The notes under the pieces were generated by a model that was not told where the DNA came from, searched no databases, and saw only the letters and a program-made list of their open reading frames with translations. From positions 29,328,790-29,392,789 of the forward strand of contig NC_088206.1 in the NCBI RefSeq assembly GCF_037126465.1: DNA of 64,000 nt, in the 5' to 3' direction. Both the position numbers and the translations under genes were made by a program. Of this stretch, positions 8,827-18,899 are shown piece after piece. Position 1 is the stretch's first letter, and every line of letters begins with the position of its first letter. This DNA is from Ornithodoros turicata. Taxonomy: Eukaryota > Arthropoda > Arachnida > Ixodida > Argasidae.

Positions 8827-9765
8827 GAAGTTAAACTACATAATGGAATCATAACCACCAGTCTGTATCGAAAGCCTACCGACTCCCAACAGTATCTATC
8901 GTTCCAGAGTTGCCATCCCAGACACACTAAGCTAGCTATCCCTTATAGTCAGGCGCTGCGTTACCGGAGAATATGTTCTAACGATGATGAACTAGACAAT
9001 CATCTTGAGAGCCTTGAAGAAACTTTCTCAGATAGAAAATATCCTAATCAGGTCGTAAAAGATGCCATAGCCAGAGCTAGATCAACCGATCGAGAGAACC
9101 TATTCCAAACACAGCCCCGAGCCGATAAGAATTCTTCGGTAAACCTCACTATTAGCTTCAACGGTTATGCCCCGAACGTAAACCGCATACTTAAACGGCA
9201 CTATGCAATCCTCACCCAATCTGACCGTATGAGTCAGGTGTTCCCGGAACCACCCCGCGTTACTTATCGTCGAGCAAGGAACATCCAAGACAGACTTGTG
9301 AACGCCAAGTTAAACAAGCCGCCGGAACACAACGGTTGTCAACCATGCAACGGACGCAGATGCCAGATCTGTAAATTAATGCAAACTGCTACCAGAGTAG
9401 AAAGCACAAATTCCAGCTATCGCACAAAAATTAATGGTCCATTTAACTGTAACTCTTCTAACGTCCTTTATCTACTTCAATGCAATGAGTGCAAGGCCCA
9501 ATATATCGGTCAAACAGCTACATCCTTCAGAATCCGATTCAACAACCACAGGTCCGACGTATCAAAGAAACCTAATCTGCCAGTGTCTCGACATTTTAGT
9601 AAACCCGGCCACTCAATTAACGACATAGCCATTTTCGTTCTGCAATCGGGTTTTCCATCCCAACGCCTTAGAGAACAAAGAGAATCGTTCCTGATCTACA
9701 AATTGAAAAGCCAGATTAACGAGGACCCCGGCGTCCTCTCAACAGTTTCCAACCTAAATTCCTAA
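8827..9765 (+). CDS. Penelope-like element ORF, C-terminal RT and GIY-YIG nuclease
   Basis: The frame is open from about 8827, where it emerges from a TA tract, to the stop at 9763-9765 (313 codons), so it is a 5'-truncated ORF without its true start. The first about 130 residues match the PLE RT C-terminus (SLYRKPTDSQQYL, then PRHTKLAIPYSQALRYRRIC). A linker carries a CCHH-like cluster (CQPCNGRRCQICKLM), then the GIY-YIG endonuclease (VLYLLQCNECKAQYIGQT, FRIRFNNHRSD, ESFLIYKL). In PLEs this nuclease nicks target DNA and the RT primes there. The block carrying YIDD is missing. The remaining codons are unbroken, implying recent insertion. It is a different subfamily from the copies at 10.1-13.9 kb. 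Confidence 0.9.
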   Translation, partial: EVKLHNGIITTSLYRKPTDSQQYLSFQSCHPRHTKLAIPYSQALRYRRICSNDDELDNHLESLEETFSDRKYPNQVVKDAIARARSTDRENLFQTQPRADKNSSVNLTISFNGYAPNVNRILKRHYAILTQSDRMSQVFPEPPRVTYRRARNIQDRLVNAKLNKPPEHNGCQPCNGRRCQICKLMQTATRVESTNSSYRTKINGPFNCNSSNVLYLLQCNECKAQYIGQTATSFRIRFNNHRSDVSKKPNLPVSRHFSKPGHSINDIAIFVLQSGFPSQRLREQRESFLIYKLKSQINEDPGVLSTVSNLNS

Positions 9766-10112
9766 TTCTCTCACATACACTCTTTTGTATCTCTTTCAGA
9801 CTCCCCGGTTGGTCACCCCATGAAATCATTGCCCTCCGGCGAAGAATATGACTGCCTGTGATTCATTGTACCCCTTTACCTTTGTTTGACAAAGCACGTG
9901 TGCTGCCCTCTCCCCTTGTACATATTCCCCTCTCATTCTTTGCAATTGTCTTGCGTCACCATAATATCCCATTCCTGTTGAAGACAGCGCTGCTGTCGAA
10001 ACGTCGAATACTCCCTCTTAGTTTTTAATAAAGTTCCCCTTTTATTCCTTGTCCTGTAGAAGCACCGTCTCCATTTCTGATCTTTATTGAATACCTATAT
10101 ATATATATATAC
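9766..10112 (+). other. PLE 3' region with hairpin and TA tail
   Basis: The PLE 3' UTR holds a small hairpin GACAGC-GCT-GCTGTC (9983-9997) followed at once by GAAACGTCG (9998-10006). Then come AATAAAG (10027-10033) and a TA tract at about 10096-10111. The unrelated PLE subfamily next door also has a hairpin followed by ACGAAACGTCG, so this hairpin-plus-GAAACGTCG module appears to be a conserved 3' feature. Confidence 0.65.
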
Positions 10113-11168
10113 AGAAGAAATAAGTTCGCACAGAGCACCACCAAAGGAATATTTTCAGATGACTTCATTTAATTCATTTTGAAATTACACAGACACGACG
10201 TTTCGAACGGTGGACCGTTCTTTTTCAAGTGAAAAGATATAATGAGTTGGTCAAACAGAAAACACTCACTTTCGTGTGCTTCGACAGTGGTGGGGGAAGG
10301 GAAATCGCAGTGCGTTGAGGTTGCCGAAGGGAGGTCATAAATTCTGTGTGCGGGGTCCTGTCGAGTGTGTTTCGCACGTGGGTGGGGTTTTTTTTTTTTT
10401 GGGGGGGGGTCTTTCCCTAAGACGCATTTGTGTGGAAAGGACTCGTTTGCGTCGCGTAAACGGGTGTAGCTTCTTGTTGTGTTGTAGGCGTTATTATTTC
10501 TTCATGTTTTTCACAGTGGACAGCGATCCCGGGTGTTCGTTTAGTGCCGGATTGAATTTATGTATTAAAAATGATTCCTTCATTTCACGATCCCTATCGC
10601 TCTTGAATCCAGATTGTAATATGGCAATAGAGAGTTTCTCAATCGCATGTTCTGGAAGGGCCATATGCCTAGACAGCGGGAGTTCCGGTTTTGTTTTGGT
10701 GTGGGACTTGTGGTTGTTGAAGCGAATTCTGAATGATGTGCAGGTTTGTCCAATGTATTGAGCTTGGCATATGGTGCAATGTAGAAGGTATATTACGTTT
10801 TGAGTCCCACAGTCAAAAGTGCCATTGATATGGAATTTGAAGTTTGTGGTGGTGCTGGTAACATCCCGTGCTGACAACATGAGGGGACAAATTTTGCAGC
10901 GGGGTTTTTTGCAAGGCCTGCAGCCAAGGAATTCTTTTTGTTCCCTCGTGACTTTTGAGTTCACCAGTACGTCCCGTAAGTTTCGCGGTCGTCTATAAAC
11001 AATCTTGGGAGCCTCTGGGAAGACTTCCCGAAGATGTTCAGATTGGTGCAGAATATTGAGATGGCGTTTCAGAATGGATCCGATGCCAGCTACATTTTGA
11101 TTGTAGGTTAAAGTTAAGCTCGGCGCGCAGTACTCATCGGTTTTTGAGGAAGCTGTGGGCTGGAAGCC
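10113..11168 (-). mobile_element. PLE copy, inverted left arm of a head-to-head pair
   Basis: A minus-strand, 5'-truncated PLE that starts at about 11168 and ends at the TA tract near 10112. It is an almost exact inverted copy of 11806-12850. The junction with the plus-strand element at 11168 has no spacer. PLEs commonly carry a partial inverted copy fused to the 5' side of a longer copy, and this is such a structure. Differences from the plus arm are few (for example poly-G/poly-T length near 10390-10410), so both arms are young. Confidence 0.85.
10494..11167 (-). CDS. PLE ORF fragment with GIY-YIG endonuclease (inverted arm)
   Basis: Reading from 11167 to the stop at 10494, the frame is open for about 224 codons. 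It begins in the end of the RT region (a segment with SILKRHLNILHQ), passes a cysteine cluster (CRPCKKPRCKICPLM), and ends in the GIY-YIG domain (VIYLLHCTICQAQYIGQT, RIRFNNHKSH, ESFLIHKF). At the codon where the plus-strand partner has TAA this copy has CAA, so it keeps the ancestral state. No start codon belongs to it because the 5' part was never copied. Confidence 0.87.
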
Positions 11169-11169
11169 T

Positions 11170-12473
11170 ACACGAAATCACCGTCGGACAGTCCCTACCA
11201 CGTGGACAGCGCCACACTGAAGGTACTATTGGAAATTATACTAACGCTGAACAACTTCGAATTTAATGGCCAACACTACGTCCAGATAAATGGCACAGCT
11301 ATGGGCACAAAAATGGCCCCAAACTACGCGAACATCTTCATGGGTAAATTGGAAACATGTTTTCTGTCGCGGTGCCACATCAGACCATTTCTCTATAAGA
11401 GGTATATCGATGACATAATCTGGGACAACACTGAGAGTTCACTACTGGAATTCATTCGGGACTTCAACAACGCGCACCCCAGCATCAATTTCACCCACAA
11501 CTATTCGACCACAACTACGAACTTTCTGGACGTCACAGTAACAGTCAGGGACCAATCACTGGAAACTAAGGTGTACCGAAAACCAACTGACAGTCAGCAA
11601 TACTTACACTTTAATAGCTCACACCCCCGTCACTGCAAACTCTCTCTACCTTATAGTCAAGCATGCAGATACCGGCGTATCTGCATAGAGGACAGCGACC
11701 TCGAACAAAACCTAGGTGATCTACGGTACGCATTCACCGATCGCAACTATCCTCCCGATGTCGTTAATGACGCAATTGAAAAAGCTCGGCGTTTAGGTCC
11801 CAACCAGCCCACAGCTTCCTCAAAACCCGATGAGTACTGCGCGCCGAGCTTAACTTTAACCTACAATCAAAATGTAGCTGGCATCGGATCCATTCTGAAA
11901 CGCCATCTCAATATTCTGCACTAATCTGAACATCTTCGGGAAGTCTTCCCAGAGGCTCACAAGATTGTTTATAGACGACCGCGAAACTTACGGGACGTAC
12001 TGGTGAACTCAAAAGTCACGAGGGAACAAAAAGAATTCCTTGGCTGCAGGCCTTGCAAAAAACCCCGCTGCAAAATTTGTCCCCTCATGTTGTCAGCACG
12101 GGATGTTACCAGCACCACCACAAACTTCAAATTCCATATCAATGGCACTTTTGACTATGGGACTCAAAACGTAATATACCTTCTACATTGCACCATATGC
12201 CAAGCTCAATACATTGGACAAACCTGCACATCATTCAGAATTCGCTTCAACAACCACAAGTCCCACACCAAAACAAAACCGGAACTCCCGCTGTCTAGGC
12301 ATATGGCCCTTCCAGAACATGCGATTGAGAAACTCTCTATTGCCATATTACAATCCGGATTCAAGAGCGATAGGGATCGTGAAATGAAGGAATCATTTTT
12401 AATACATAAATTCAATCCGGCACTAAACGAACACCCGGGATCGCTGTCCACTGTAAAAAACATGAAGAAATAA
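11170..12473 (+). pseudogene. PLE RT-GIY-YIG ORF with one nonsense codon
   Basis: One continuous reading frame carries RT (GTAMGTKMAPNYANIF, then KRYIDDIIWD with the catalytic YIDD, then NFLDVTVTV), the linker, and a GIY-YIG domain at the C-terminus (QAQYIGQT). The only interruption is TAA at 11922-11924, just after the NILH segment. The inverted partner has CAA there, so a single C-to-T change made the stop. The fingers part of RT upstream of GTAMGTK is missing. After the stop the frame resumes at once and runs 183 codons to 12473. The element continues to the TA tract near 12870. Inactive, but only just. Confidence 0.9.
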
Positions 12474-12870
12474 TAACGCCTACAACACAACAAGAAGCTA
12501 CACCCGTTTACGCGACGCAAACGAGTCCTTTCCACACAAATGCGTCTTAGGGAAAGACCCCCCCCCCCCCAAAACCCCCACCCACGTGCGAAACACACTC
12601 GACAGGACCCCGCACACAGAATTTATGACCTCCCTTCGGCAACCTCAACGCACTGCGATTTCCCTTCCCCCACCACTGTCGAAGCACACGAAAGGGAGTG
12701 TTTTCTGTTTGACCAACTCATTATATCTTTTCACTTGAAAAAGAACGGTCCACCGTACGAAACGTCGTGTCTGTGTAATTTCAAAATGAATTAAATGAAG
12801 TCATATGAAAATATTCCTTTGGTGGTGCTCTGTGCGAACTTATTTCTTCTGTATATATATATATATATAT
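12474..12870 (+). other. PLE 3' UTR ending in TA tract
   Basis: This is the non-coding 3' end of the plus-strand PLE. It contains a C-run (12559-12570), a hairpin ACGGT/ACCGT (12745-12756) followed by ACGAAACGTCG, and the terminal ACTTATTTCTTCTG joined to TA repeats at 12851-12870. The same end, inverted, is at 10113-10300 and 12911-13070. Confidence 0.75.
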
Positions 12871-12907
12871 TCTTGAAGGTCTTGAAGATTCAGACGGCGC
12901 CGTATTA

Positions 12908-13890
12908 ATACACAGAAGAAATAAGTTCGCACAGAGCACCACCAAAGGAATATTTTCATATGACTTCATTTAATTCATTTTGAAATTACACAGACACGAC
13001 GTTTCGTACGGTGGACCGTTCTTTTTCAAGTGAAAAGATATAATGAGTTGGTCAAACAGAAAACACTCCCTTTCGTGTGCTTCGACAGTGGTGGGGGAAG
13101 GGAAATCGCAGTGCGTTGAGGTTGCCGAAGGGAGGTCATAAATTCTGTGTGCGGGGTCCTGTCGAGTGTGTTTCGCACGTGGGTGGGGGTTTTGGGGGGG
13201 GGGGGTCTTTCCCTAAGACGCATTTGTGTGGAAAGGACTCGTTTGCGTCGCGTAAACGGGTGTAGCTTCTTGTTGTGTTGTAGGCGTTATTATTTCTTCA
13301 TGTTTTTTACAGTGGACAGCGATCCCGGGTGTTCGTTTAGTGCCGGATTGAATTTATGTATTAAAAATGATTCCTTCATTTCACGATCCCTATCGCTCTT
13401 CAATCAGGATTGTAATATGGCAATAGAGAGTTTCTCGATTGCATGTTGTGGAAGGGCCATGCGCCTAGATAGTGGAAGCTCCGGTTTTGTTTCGGTGTGG
13501 GACTTGTGGTTGTCGAAGCGAGTTCTGAATGATGTGCAGGTTTGTCCAATGTACTGAGCTTGGCATATGGTGCAATGCAGAAGGTATATTACGTTTTGAG
13601 TCCCGCAGTCAAAAGTGCCATTGATATGGAATTTGAAGTTTGTCGTGGTGCTGGTAACGTCCCCTGCTGACAACATGAGGGGACAAATTTTGCACCGGGG
13701 TATTTTTGCAAGGCCTGCAGCCAAGGAATTCTTTTTGTTCCCTCGTGACTTTTCCGTTCACCAGTACGTCCCGTAAGTTTCGCGGTCGTCTATAAACAAT
13801 GGGTTCCTTGGGATCCTCTGGGAAGACTTCACGAAGAATGCGTTTCAGAATGGATCCGATGACAGCTACACTTTGATTTTTTGTCGTTAA
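12908..13890 (-). pseudogene. Third PLE copy, frameshifted GIY-YIG fragment
   Basis: A minus-strand, 5'-truncated PLE of the same subfamily. The GIY-YIG block is readable at 13404-13724 (QAQYIGQT, then RTRFDNHKSH), and the upstream linker continues in a different frame (SILKRILREVFPE, VYRRPRNLRDVLVN). A frameshift lies in the cysteine-rich linker near 13690-13705, where a T run has lengthened. Relative to the copy at 11.2-12.9 kb there are scattered substitutions, so it is older. It ends at 13890 against a partial family A ribozyme unit. Confidence 0.85.
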
Positions 13891-14015
13891 CCTAACCATG
13901 AGGCCCAAGAAGGCCGAAACAGCTGTCCAGTACTGGCATGGTGACGTTTGGCTTACAAACATAAGCCATACGTGCAGCCAAAGAGCTCCGGCTATTTTTT
14001 TTCTAGTAGTATATA
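13891..14015 (+). repeat. Partial family A hammerhead unit
   Basis: The 3' half of a family A ribozyme is present: GAGGCCCAAGAAGGCC, GAAACAGCTGTC and CAGTACTGGCATGG. It is followed by the family tail (TTACAAACATAAGCC, GCAGCCAAAGAGCTCCGGC) and a short TA tract. The 5' stem I arm and the start of the core are replaced by unrelated bases (AACCATGAGG), so it cannot fold into a hammerhead. Confidence 0.7.
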
Positions 14016-14029
14016 TACATAGATATTAG

Positions 14030-15665
14030 ATCCTGATGCGCAGCAGGATATGTCTGCTGCGCTGCAATATATGCCTGATGTAGAAGTGCAGACGTTGTTA
14101 TTCAAGCTCATATAAAATGTTGTAAGCCGCAGAATAGCTGTAATATTGCAACAAAACTGCTCCAGGGAGCACTGGTGAGGTGGGTTTTTTTTTTTTGTCT
14201 GCTTCGGTCAGGATAGGTAAGGGTAAAGGTTCGGTAAAGTGTGCTTGGGAAAGGTTCGTCTAGGTTCTGTGACTATGTTCGCCTTTGTGGAGGCCACCTT
14301 CTACGCGGTGCCGGCATTTGTCTGAGCCCCCGTGTCGGCAAACATAGTAGTTCTAGCACGCGTCCGCACAGCATGAGATATGTTATTTCAGTTTTAAGCT
14401 ATACAAAATGGTCGTGAATATTCGTCATTTCGGTTTATTCGCAACAATAATTCATAACATATTCCTACATGTGGCCGTTTGCTGACATTAGCCTTTGTTA
14501 TTTCGAGAAAAAAAAATCCTTAAGTCACAATGCTATGGTATATTCCGGATAATTTCGTTCTTCTCATGCTCACGCTCTAATTCTCACACTTTTACATTCG
14601 GTATATGGCATACCCTCGGTCCCGTGCGTTCTTGCACCTTTGGACACGTTATTTTTAAAATACATAGAGCCGTCTGGGCAACTACTGCACCCCATCTAAT
14701 TTTAGACTGTATCCAACAGCGTGCGCCTTAGGATGGAGTGCTGCTCAACCACATACTTACCCGAAACTTCGGTTTCCGCTGTAAAAAAAAAAAAAAAAAG
14801 CCATGTGCTATGTGAAATGGAATACTACCACTGGAAGGATGTAGTTCGTTATCGGGACCACTGCGTTTTTGTAACCAAAGAAAATAACTAGGTAAATGAT
14901 ATGTTTTTTTCCTGAAGTAGGAGCAAATTAGGAACGAAATTAAACAGGAATGATCCTCGTAGATTGCGTGAAACGTATAAAAATTAAATTTTATCGCCCG
15001 TTTCTTGACGGCGCTCCTCCATCTTGGCTGAGTACCTTCTGACCTAACAGGAGTGACCTAACCCGATGCACAGTCTCGACGCCCGCACCGCCTACTGCGT
15101 GCCTTCGGGGGGGGGGGGGGGGGGGGCCCCCTCCCAGACCGGAAAAGCTTTAGCATCGATACCACGGCTTCTAGAGAGAGAAAAAAGCAACAAAACCACA
15201 AAAACACCATGCGTAGAGGCTGATGGTAAAATCCTTATATTTTTCAAGGCAAAATTACTTTTAAAAAGTGGATTTTTAAAATTTATTGTACGAAATTAGC
15301 CTTCAACGTAGCAGACCTTGCAGACCAAACAACAGTAATCCAGGCATCTATTTCTTACCCCTTCCTCACTTCTTCAGCGCCACTATCGGGGAAAAAAGGA
15401 AAAGTATACAAATTTTCGAGTTTATTATCTAAAAACTTCGTATTTTTGGGACGTATTTTACATCGTAGCCACTAAATGAACATATATTACACAAAACAAC
15501 AGCAATATTTCACAGAAAATCACACTTATATAACATTTCTAACCATAGCGACAGTAAAGCAGACGACACATCTCGAGAAGCTCCGCAAATGTCCGTCATG
15601 AACCTCTTCACTCTCGGACGAATACTTACACTAATACGGACGGACACTACGGAATACGGACACTG
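14030..15665. other. No recognisable gene
   Basis: About 1.6 kb of AT-rich sequence with an A run near 14783-14799 and a G run at 15107-15126. I found no domain-bearing ORF, no TIRs and no match to the other repeats. The last 60 bp lead into the Merlin remnant and contain CGGACAC words that could be the transposon's 5' flank. Confidence 0.45.
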
Positions 15666-15667
15666 AA

Positions 15668-16545
15668 AAAACAGTGACATGGATTCACGACAAAGGATTG
15701 GTCCCTACTACCATCATGTGCCCCCGTTGTGGCCACCAACTAGTGTCAAAGCCGTGCCAGCTCACTTTCGGTCGCTTTCGGTGCCGCCGCAACCACCCGG
15801 AATTTTGCCAGTCCACCACTATCGGGACCTGGTTTGAGAACATTCGATTGGCGCCGGAGCAAGTACTAGTACTCACCTACTGCTTCGCAACAAAAATGAC
15901 CTTCCGGCAAGCAGTAAAAGAAGCATCCCTGGACAGTACCATGTCCGAGGCGACAGTCACGGCTCGTATTCGTATTGCAGAGAAGTGTGTACTGACTCCC
16001 TTTCAGACGTACACAGGGGAAAAATCGGAGGCACAAACCACGTCGTAGAAATCGACGAATGCAAAATAGGCCGACGCAAATACCAACGTGGTCGTGTTGT
16101 GGAGGGGACCTGGACCCTGGCCCTTATCGATGTGGACACAAAGGAGTGAATCGATGTGGACTTGCCATTTGTCCTGACAACAAAAGGGACAAAACACGCT
16201 CCTTGCCCTCATCGATGCCAATGTGGAAAAGAAGACCACAATATACACTGACTGCTGGAAGGGCTACTGTAGACTATCCGCTGAAGGCTTCCAGCATATG
16301 ACCGTCAATCATCAGTACCAGTTTGTGGACCCAGACACCGGTGTGACCACAAACCACATCGAGTCACAATGAAGGCCACTCCGACACAGGCTTGCCAGAG
16401 GAGGAGTGACCAGCGACAACATGGCACACCACCTCACCGAATACCTCTGGAGGTTGGACTGTACAAACAAACATGAAGACCCTTTCGACAGGATGCTCAG
16501 TGACATTAAGCGCCTGTACACACCTGGACATCACACTGAAGCCTA
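15668..16545 (+). pseudogene. Merlin (IS1016-related) DDE transposase pseudogene
   Basis: The N-terminal frame has a zinc-ribbon start (IMCPRCGHQL, then FRCRRN), then TIGTWFENIRLAPEQVL, the standard opening of IS1595/IS1016-type transposases and their eukaryotic relatives, Merlin. A shifted frame carries VVEIDECKIGRRKYQRGRVV (first catalytic Asp). A further frame has TTIYTDCWKGY (second Asp) and TGVTTNHIES (NHxE, third acid). A TGA stop at 16369-16371 stands where the family usually has Trp, after which HHLTEYLWRLD and a DPFDRML tail follow in frame. At least two frameshifts (about 16030 and 16150-16180) and this stop inactivate it. I could not define TIRs. Confidence 0.85.
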
Positions 16546-16619
16546 GAAGTGACACTGTACATATTGTAAATATTTGTAAATACTTGTAAATATTTGTACA
16601 TATTTGACGGACCCCTTTC

Positions 16620-16691
16620 GGGTGACCGTATGTGGTTGGGTACTACCCTGCTCCGCACTGATGAGCCCCAATTAGGGCGAAACGGTCACCC
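16620..16691 (+). ncRNA. Type III hammerhead ribozyme
   Basis: Every part of a type III hammerhead is present. Stem III pairs GGGTGACCG (16620-16628) with CGGTCACCC (16683-16691), nine perfect bp. The cleavage triplet GTA ends at 16630. Stem I is TGTGG (16631-16635) with CCGCA (16653-16657), capped by a loop that can itself pair GGGT/ACCC. The core is CTGATGA (16658-16664). Stem II is GCCC/GGGC (16665-16668, 16675-16678) with loop CAATTA, then GAAA (16679-16682). All consensus core bases match. It lies about 75 bp after the Merlin coding remnant and about 120 bp before the satellite. It differs in topology from the type I motifs at 6.8-8.4 kb. Confidence 0.9.
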
Positions 16692-16807
16692 TAAAGCCAC
16701 TCTTTCAACGTGTGAGATACATAAAAACCTAACCCAACCTTGGTCAGTCTTGACTTGAGCACATTCCTCGCAAACTGACTGACTCTCCAACGTGTGAAAT
16801 ACGCAAA
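16692..16807 (+). repeat. Degenerate satellite-like flank with CCTAA words
   Basis: This stretch contains two diverged versions of one phrase, CAACGTGTGAGATACATAAAA (16707-16727) and CAACGTGTGAAATACGCAAAA (16788-16808), each followed by AACCTAACC-type words. It looks like an old edge of the neighbouring array. Confidence 0.55.
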
Positions 16808-18895
16808 AACCTAACCTAACCTCAGTCACGCCGGATCACAGTCTAAGTGGGCCCTCTCGACACATGGAATACGTGTTCACCAGACCTAACCTAACCTCAG
16901 TCACGCCAGATCACAGTCTACATGGGCCCTCTCGACACATGGAATACGTGTTCACCAGACCCAACCTAACCTCAGTCACGCCGGATCACAGTCTACGTGG
17001 GTCCTCTCGACACATGGAATACGTGTTCACCAGACCCAACCTCAGTCACGCCGGATCACAGTCTACATGGGCCCTCTCGACACATGGAATACGTGTTCAC
17101 CAGACCTAACCTAACCTCAGTCACGCCGGATCACAGTCTACATGGGCCCTCTCGACACATGGAATACGTGTTCACCAGACCTAACCTAACCTCAGTCACG
17201 CCAGATCACAGTCTACATGGGCCCTCTCGACACATGGAATACGTGTTCACCAGACCTAACCTAACCTCAGTCACGCCGGATCACAGTCTACGTGGGTCCT
17301 CTCGACACATGGAATACGTGTTCACCAGACCTAACCTAACCTCAGTCACGCCGGATCACAGTCTACATGGGCCCTCTCGACACATGGAATACGTGTTCAC
17401 CAGACCTAACCTAACCTCAGTCACGCCAGATCACAGTCTACATGGGCCCTCTCGACACATGGAATACGTGTTCACCAGACCTAACCTAACCTCAGTCACG
17501 CCGGATCACAGTCTAAGTGGGCCCTCTCGACACATGGAATACGTGTTCACCAGACCTAACCTAACCTCAGTCACGCCAGATCACAGTCTACATGGGCCCT
17601 CTCGACACATGGAATACGTTCACCAGACCCAACCTAACCTCAGTCACGCCGGATCACAGTCTACGTGGGTCCTCTCGACACATGGAATACGTGTTCACCA
17701 GACCTAACCTAACCTCAGTCACGCCGGATCACAGTCTACATGGGCCCTCTCGACACATGGAATACGTGTTCACCAGACCTAACCTAACCTCAGTCACGCC
17801 GGATCACAGTCTACATGGGCCCTCTCGACACATGGAATACGTGTTCACCATACCTAACCTAACCGCAGTCACGCCGGATCACAGCCTACACGGGCCCTCT
17901 CGACACATGGAATACGTGTTCACCAGACCCAACCTAACCTCAGTCACGCCGGATCACAGTCTACGTGGGTCCTCTCGACACATGGAATACGTGTTCACCA
18001 GACCCAACCTCAGTCACGCCGGATCACAGTCTACATGGGCCCTCTCGACACATGGAATACGTGTTCACCAGACCTAACCTAACCTCAGTCACGCCGGATC
18101 ACAGTCTACATGGGCCCTCTCGACACATGGAATACGTGTTCACCAGACCTAACCTAACCTCAGTCACGCCAGATCACAGTCTACATGGGCCCTCTCGACA
18201 CATGGAATACGTGTTCACCAGACCTAACCTAACCTCAGTCACGCCGGATCACAGTCTACGTGGGTCCTCTCGACACATGGAATACGTGTTCACCAGACCT
18301 AACCTAACCTCAGTCACGCCGGATCACAGTCTACATGGGCCCTCTCGACACATGGAATACGTGTTCACCAGACCTAACCTAACCTCAGTCACGCCAGATC
18401 ACAGTCTACATGGGCCCTCTCGACACATGGAATACGTGTTCACCAGACCTAACCTAACCTCAGTCACGCCGGATCACAGTCTAAGTGGGCCCTCTCGACA
18501 CATGGAATACGTGTTCACCAGACCTAACCTTACCTCAGTCACGCCAGATCACAGTCTACATGGGCCCTCTCGACACATGGAATACGTTCACCAGACCCAA
18601 CCTAACCTCAGTCACGCCGGATCACAGTCTACGTGGGTCCTCTCGACACATGGAATACGTGTTCACCAGACCTAACCTAACCTCAGTCACGCCGGATCAC
18701 AGTCTACATGGGCCCTCTCGACACATGGAATACGTGTTCACCAGACCTAACCTAACCGCAGTCACGCCGGATCACAGCCTACACGGGCCCTCTCGACACA
18801 TGGAATACGTGTTCACCAGACCCAACCTAACCTCAGTCACGCCGGATCACAGTCTACATGGGCTCTCTCCACACATGGAATACGCACTCAGCTGA
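16808..18895. repeat. 75-bp satellite array with 968-bp higher-order repeat
   Basis: About 28 tandem units of mostly 75 bp. Each contains ACCTAACCTAACCTCAGTCA, GATCACAGTCTACATGGGCC and CTCTCGACACATGGAATACG. The unit length is a multiple of three with no stop in one frame, which gives long but meaningless ORFs. Variants (TACATGG, TACGTGG, TAAGTGG; CCAGA or CCGGA; short units at 17041, 17620 and 18009) recur in the same order 968 bp apart, so a block of about 13 units was duplicated. The only difference I noticed between the two blocks is CCTTACC for CCTAACC at about 18529. CCTAACCTAACC is two arthropod telomere repeats in complement. Confidence 0.93.
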
Positions 18896-18899
18896 CCTG

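Noticed and set aside
16864..18895. Long open frames (up to 236 codons) over the 75-bp array, looking like a repetitive secreted or cement protein
   Set aside because: The unit length is divisible by three and happens to lack stops in one frame. Short units shift the frame repeatedly, and there is no signal peptide or codon conservation.
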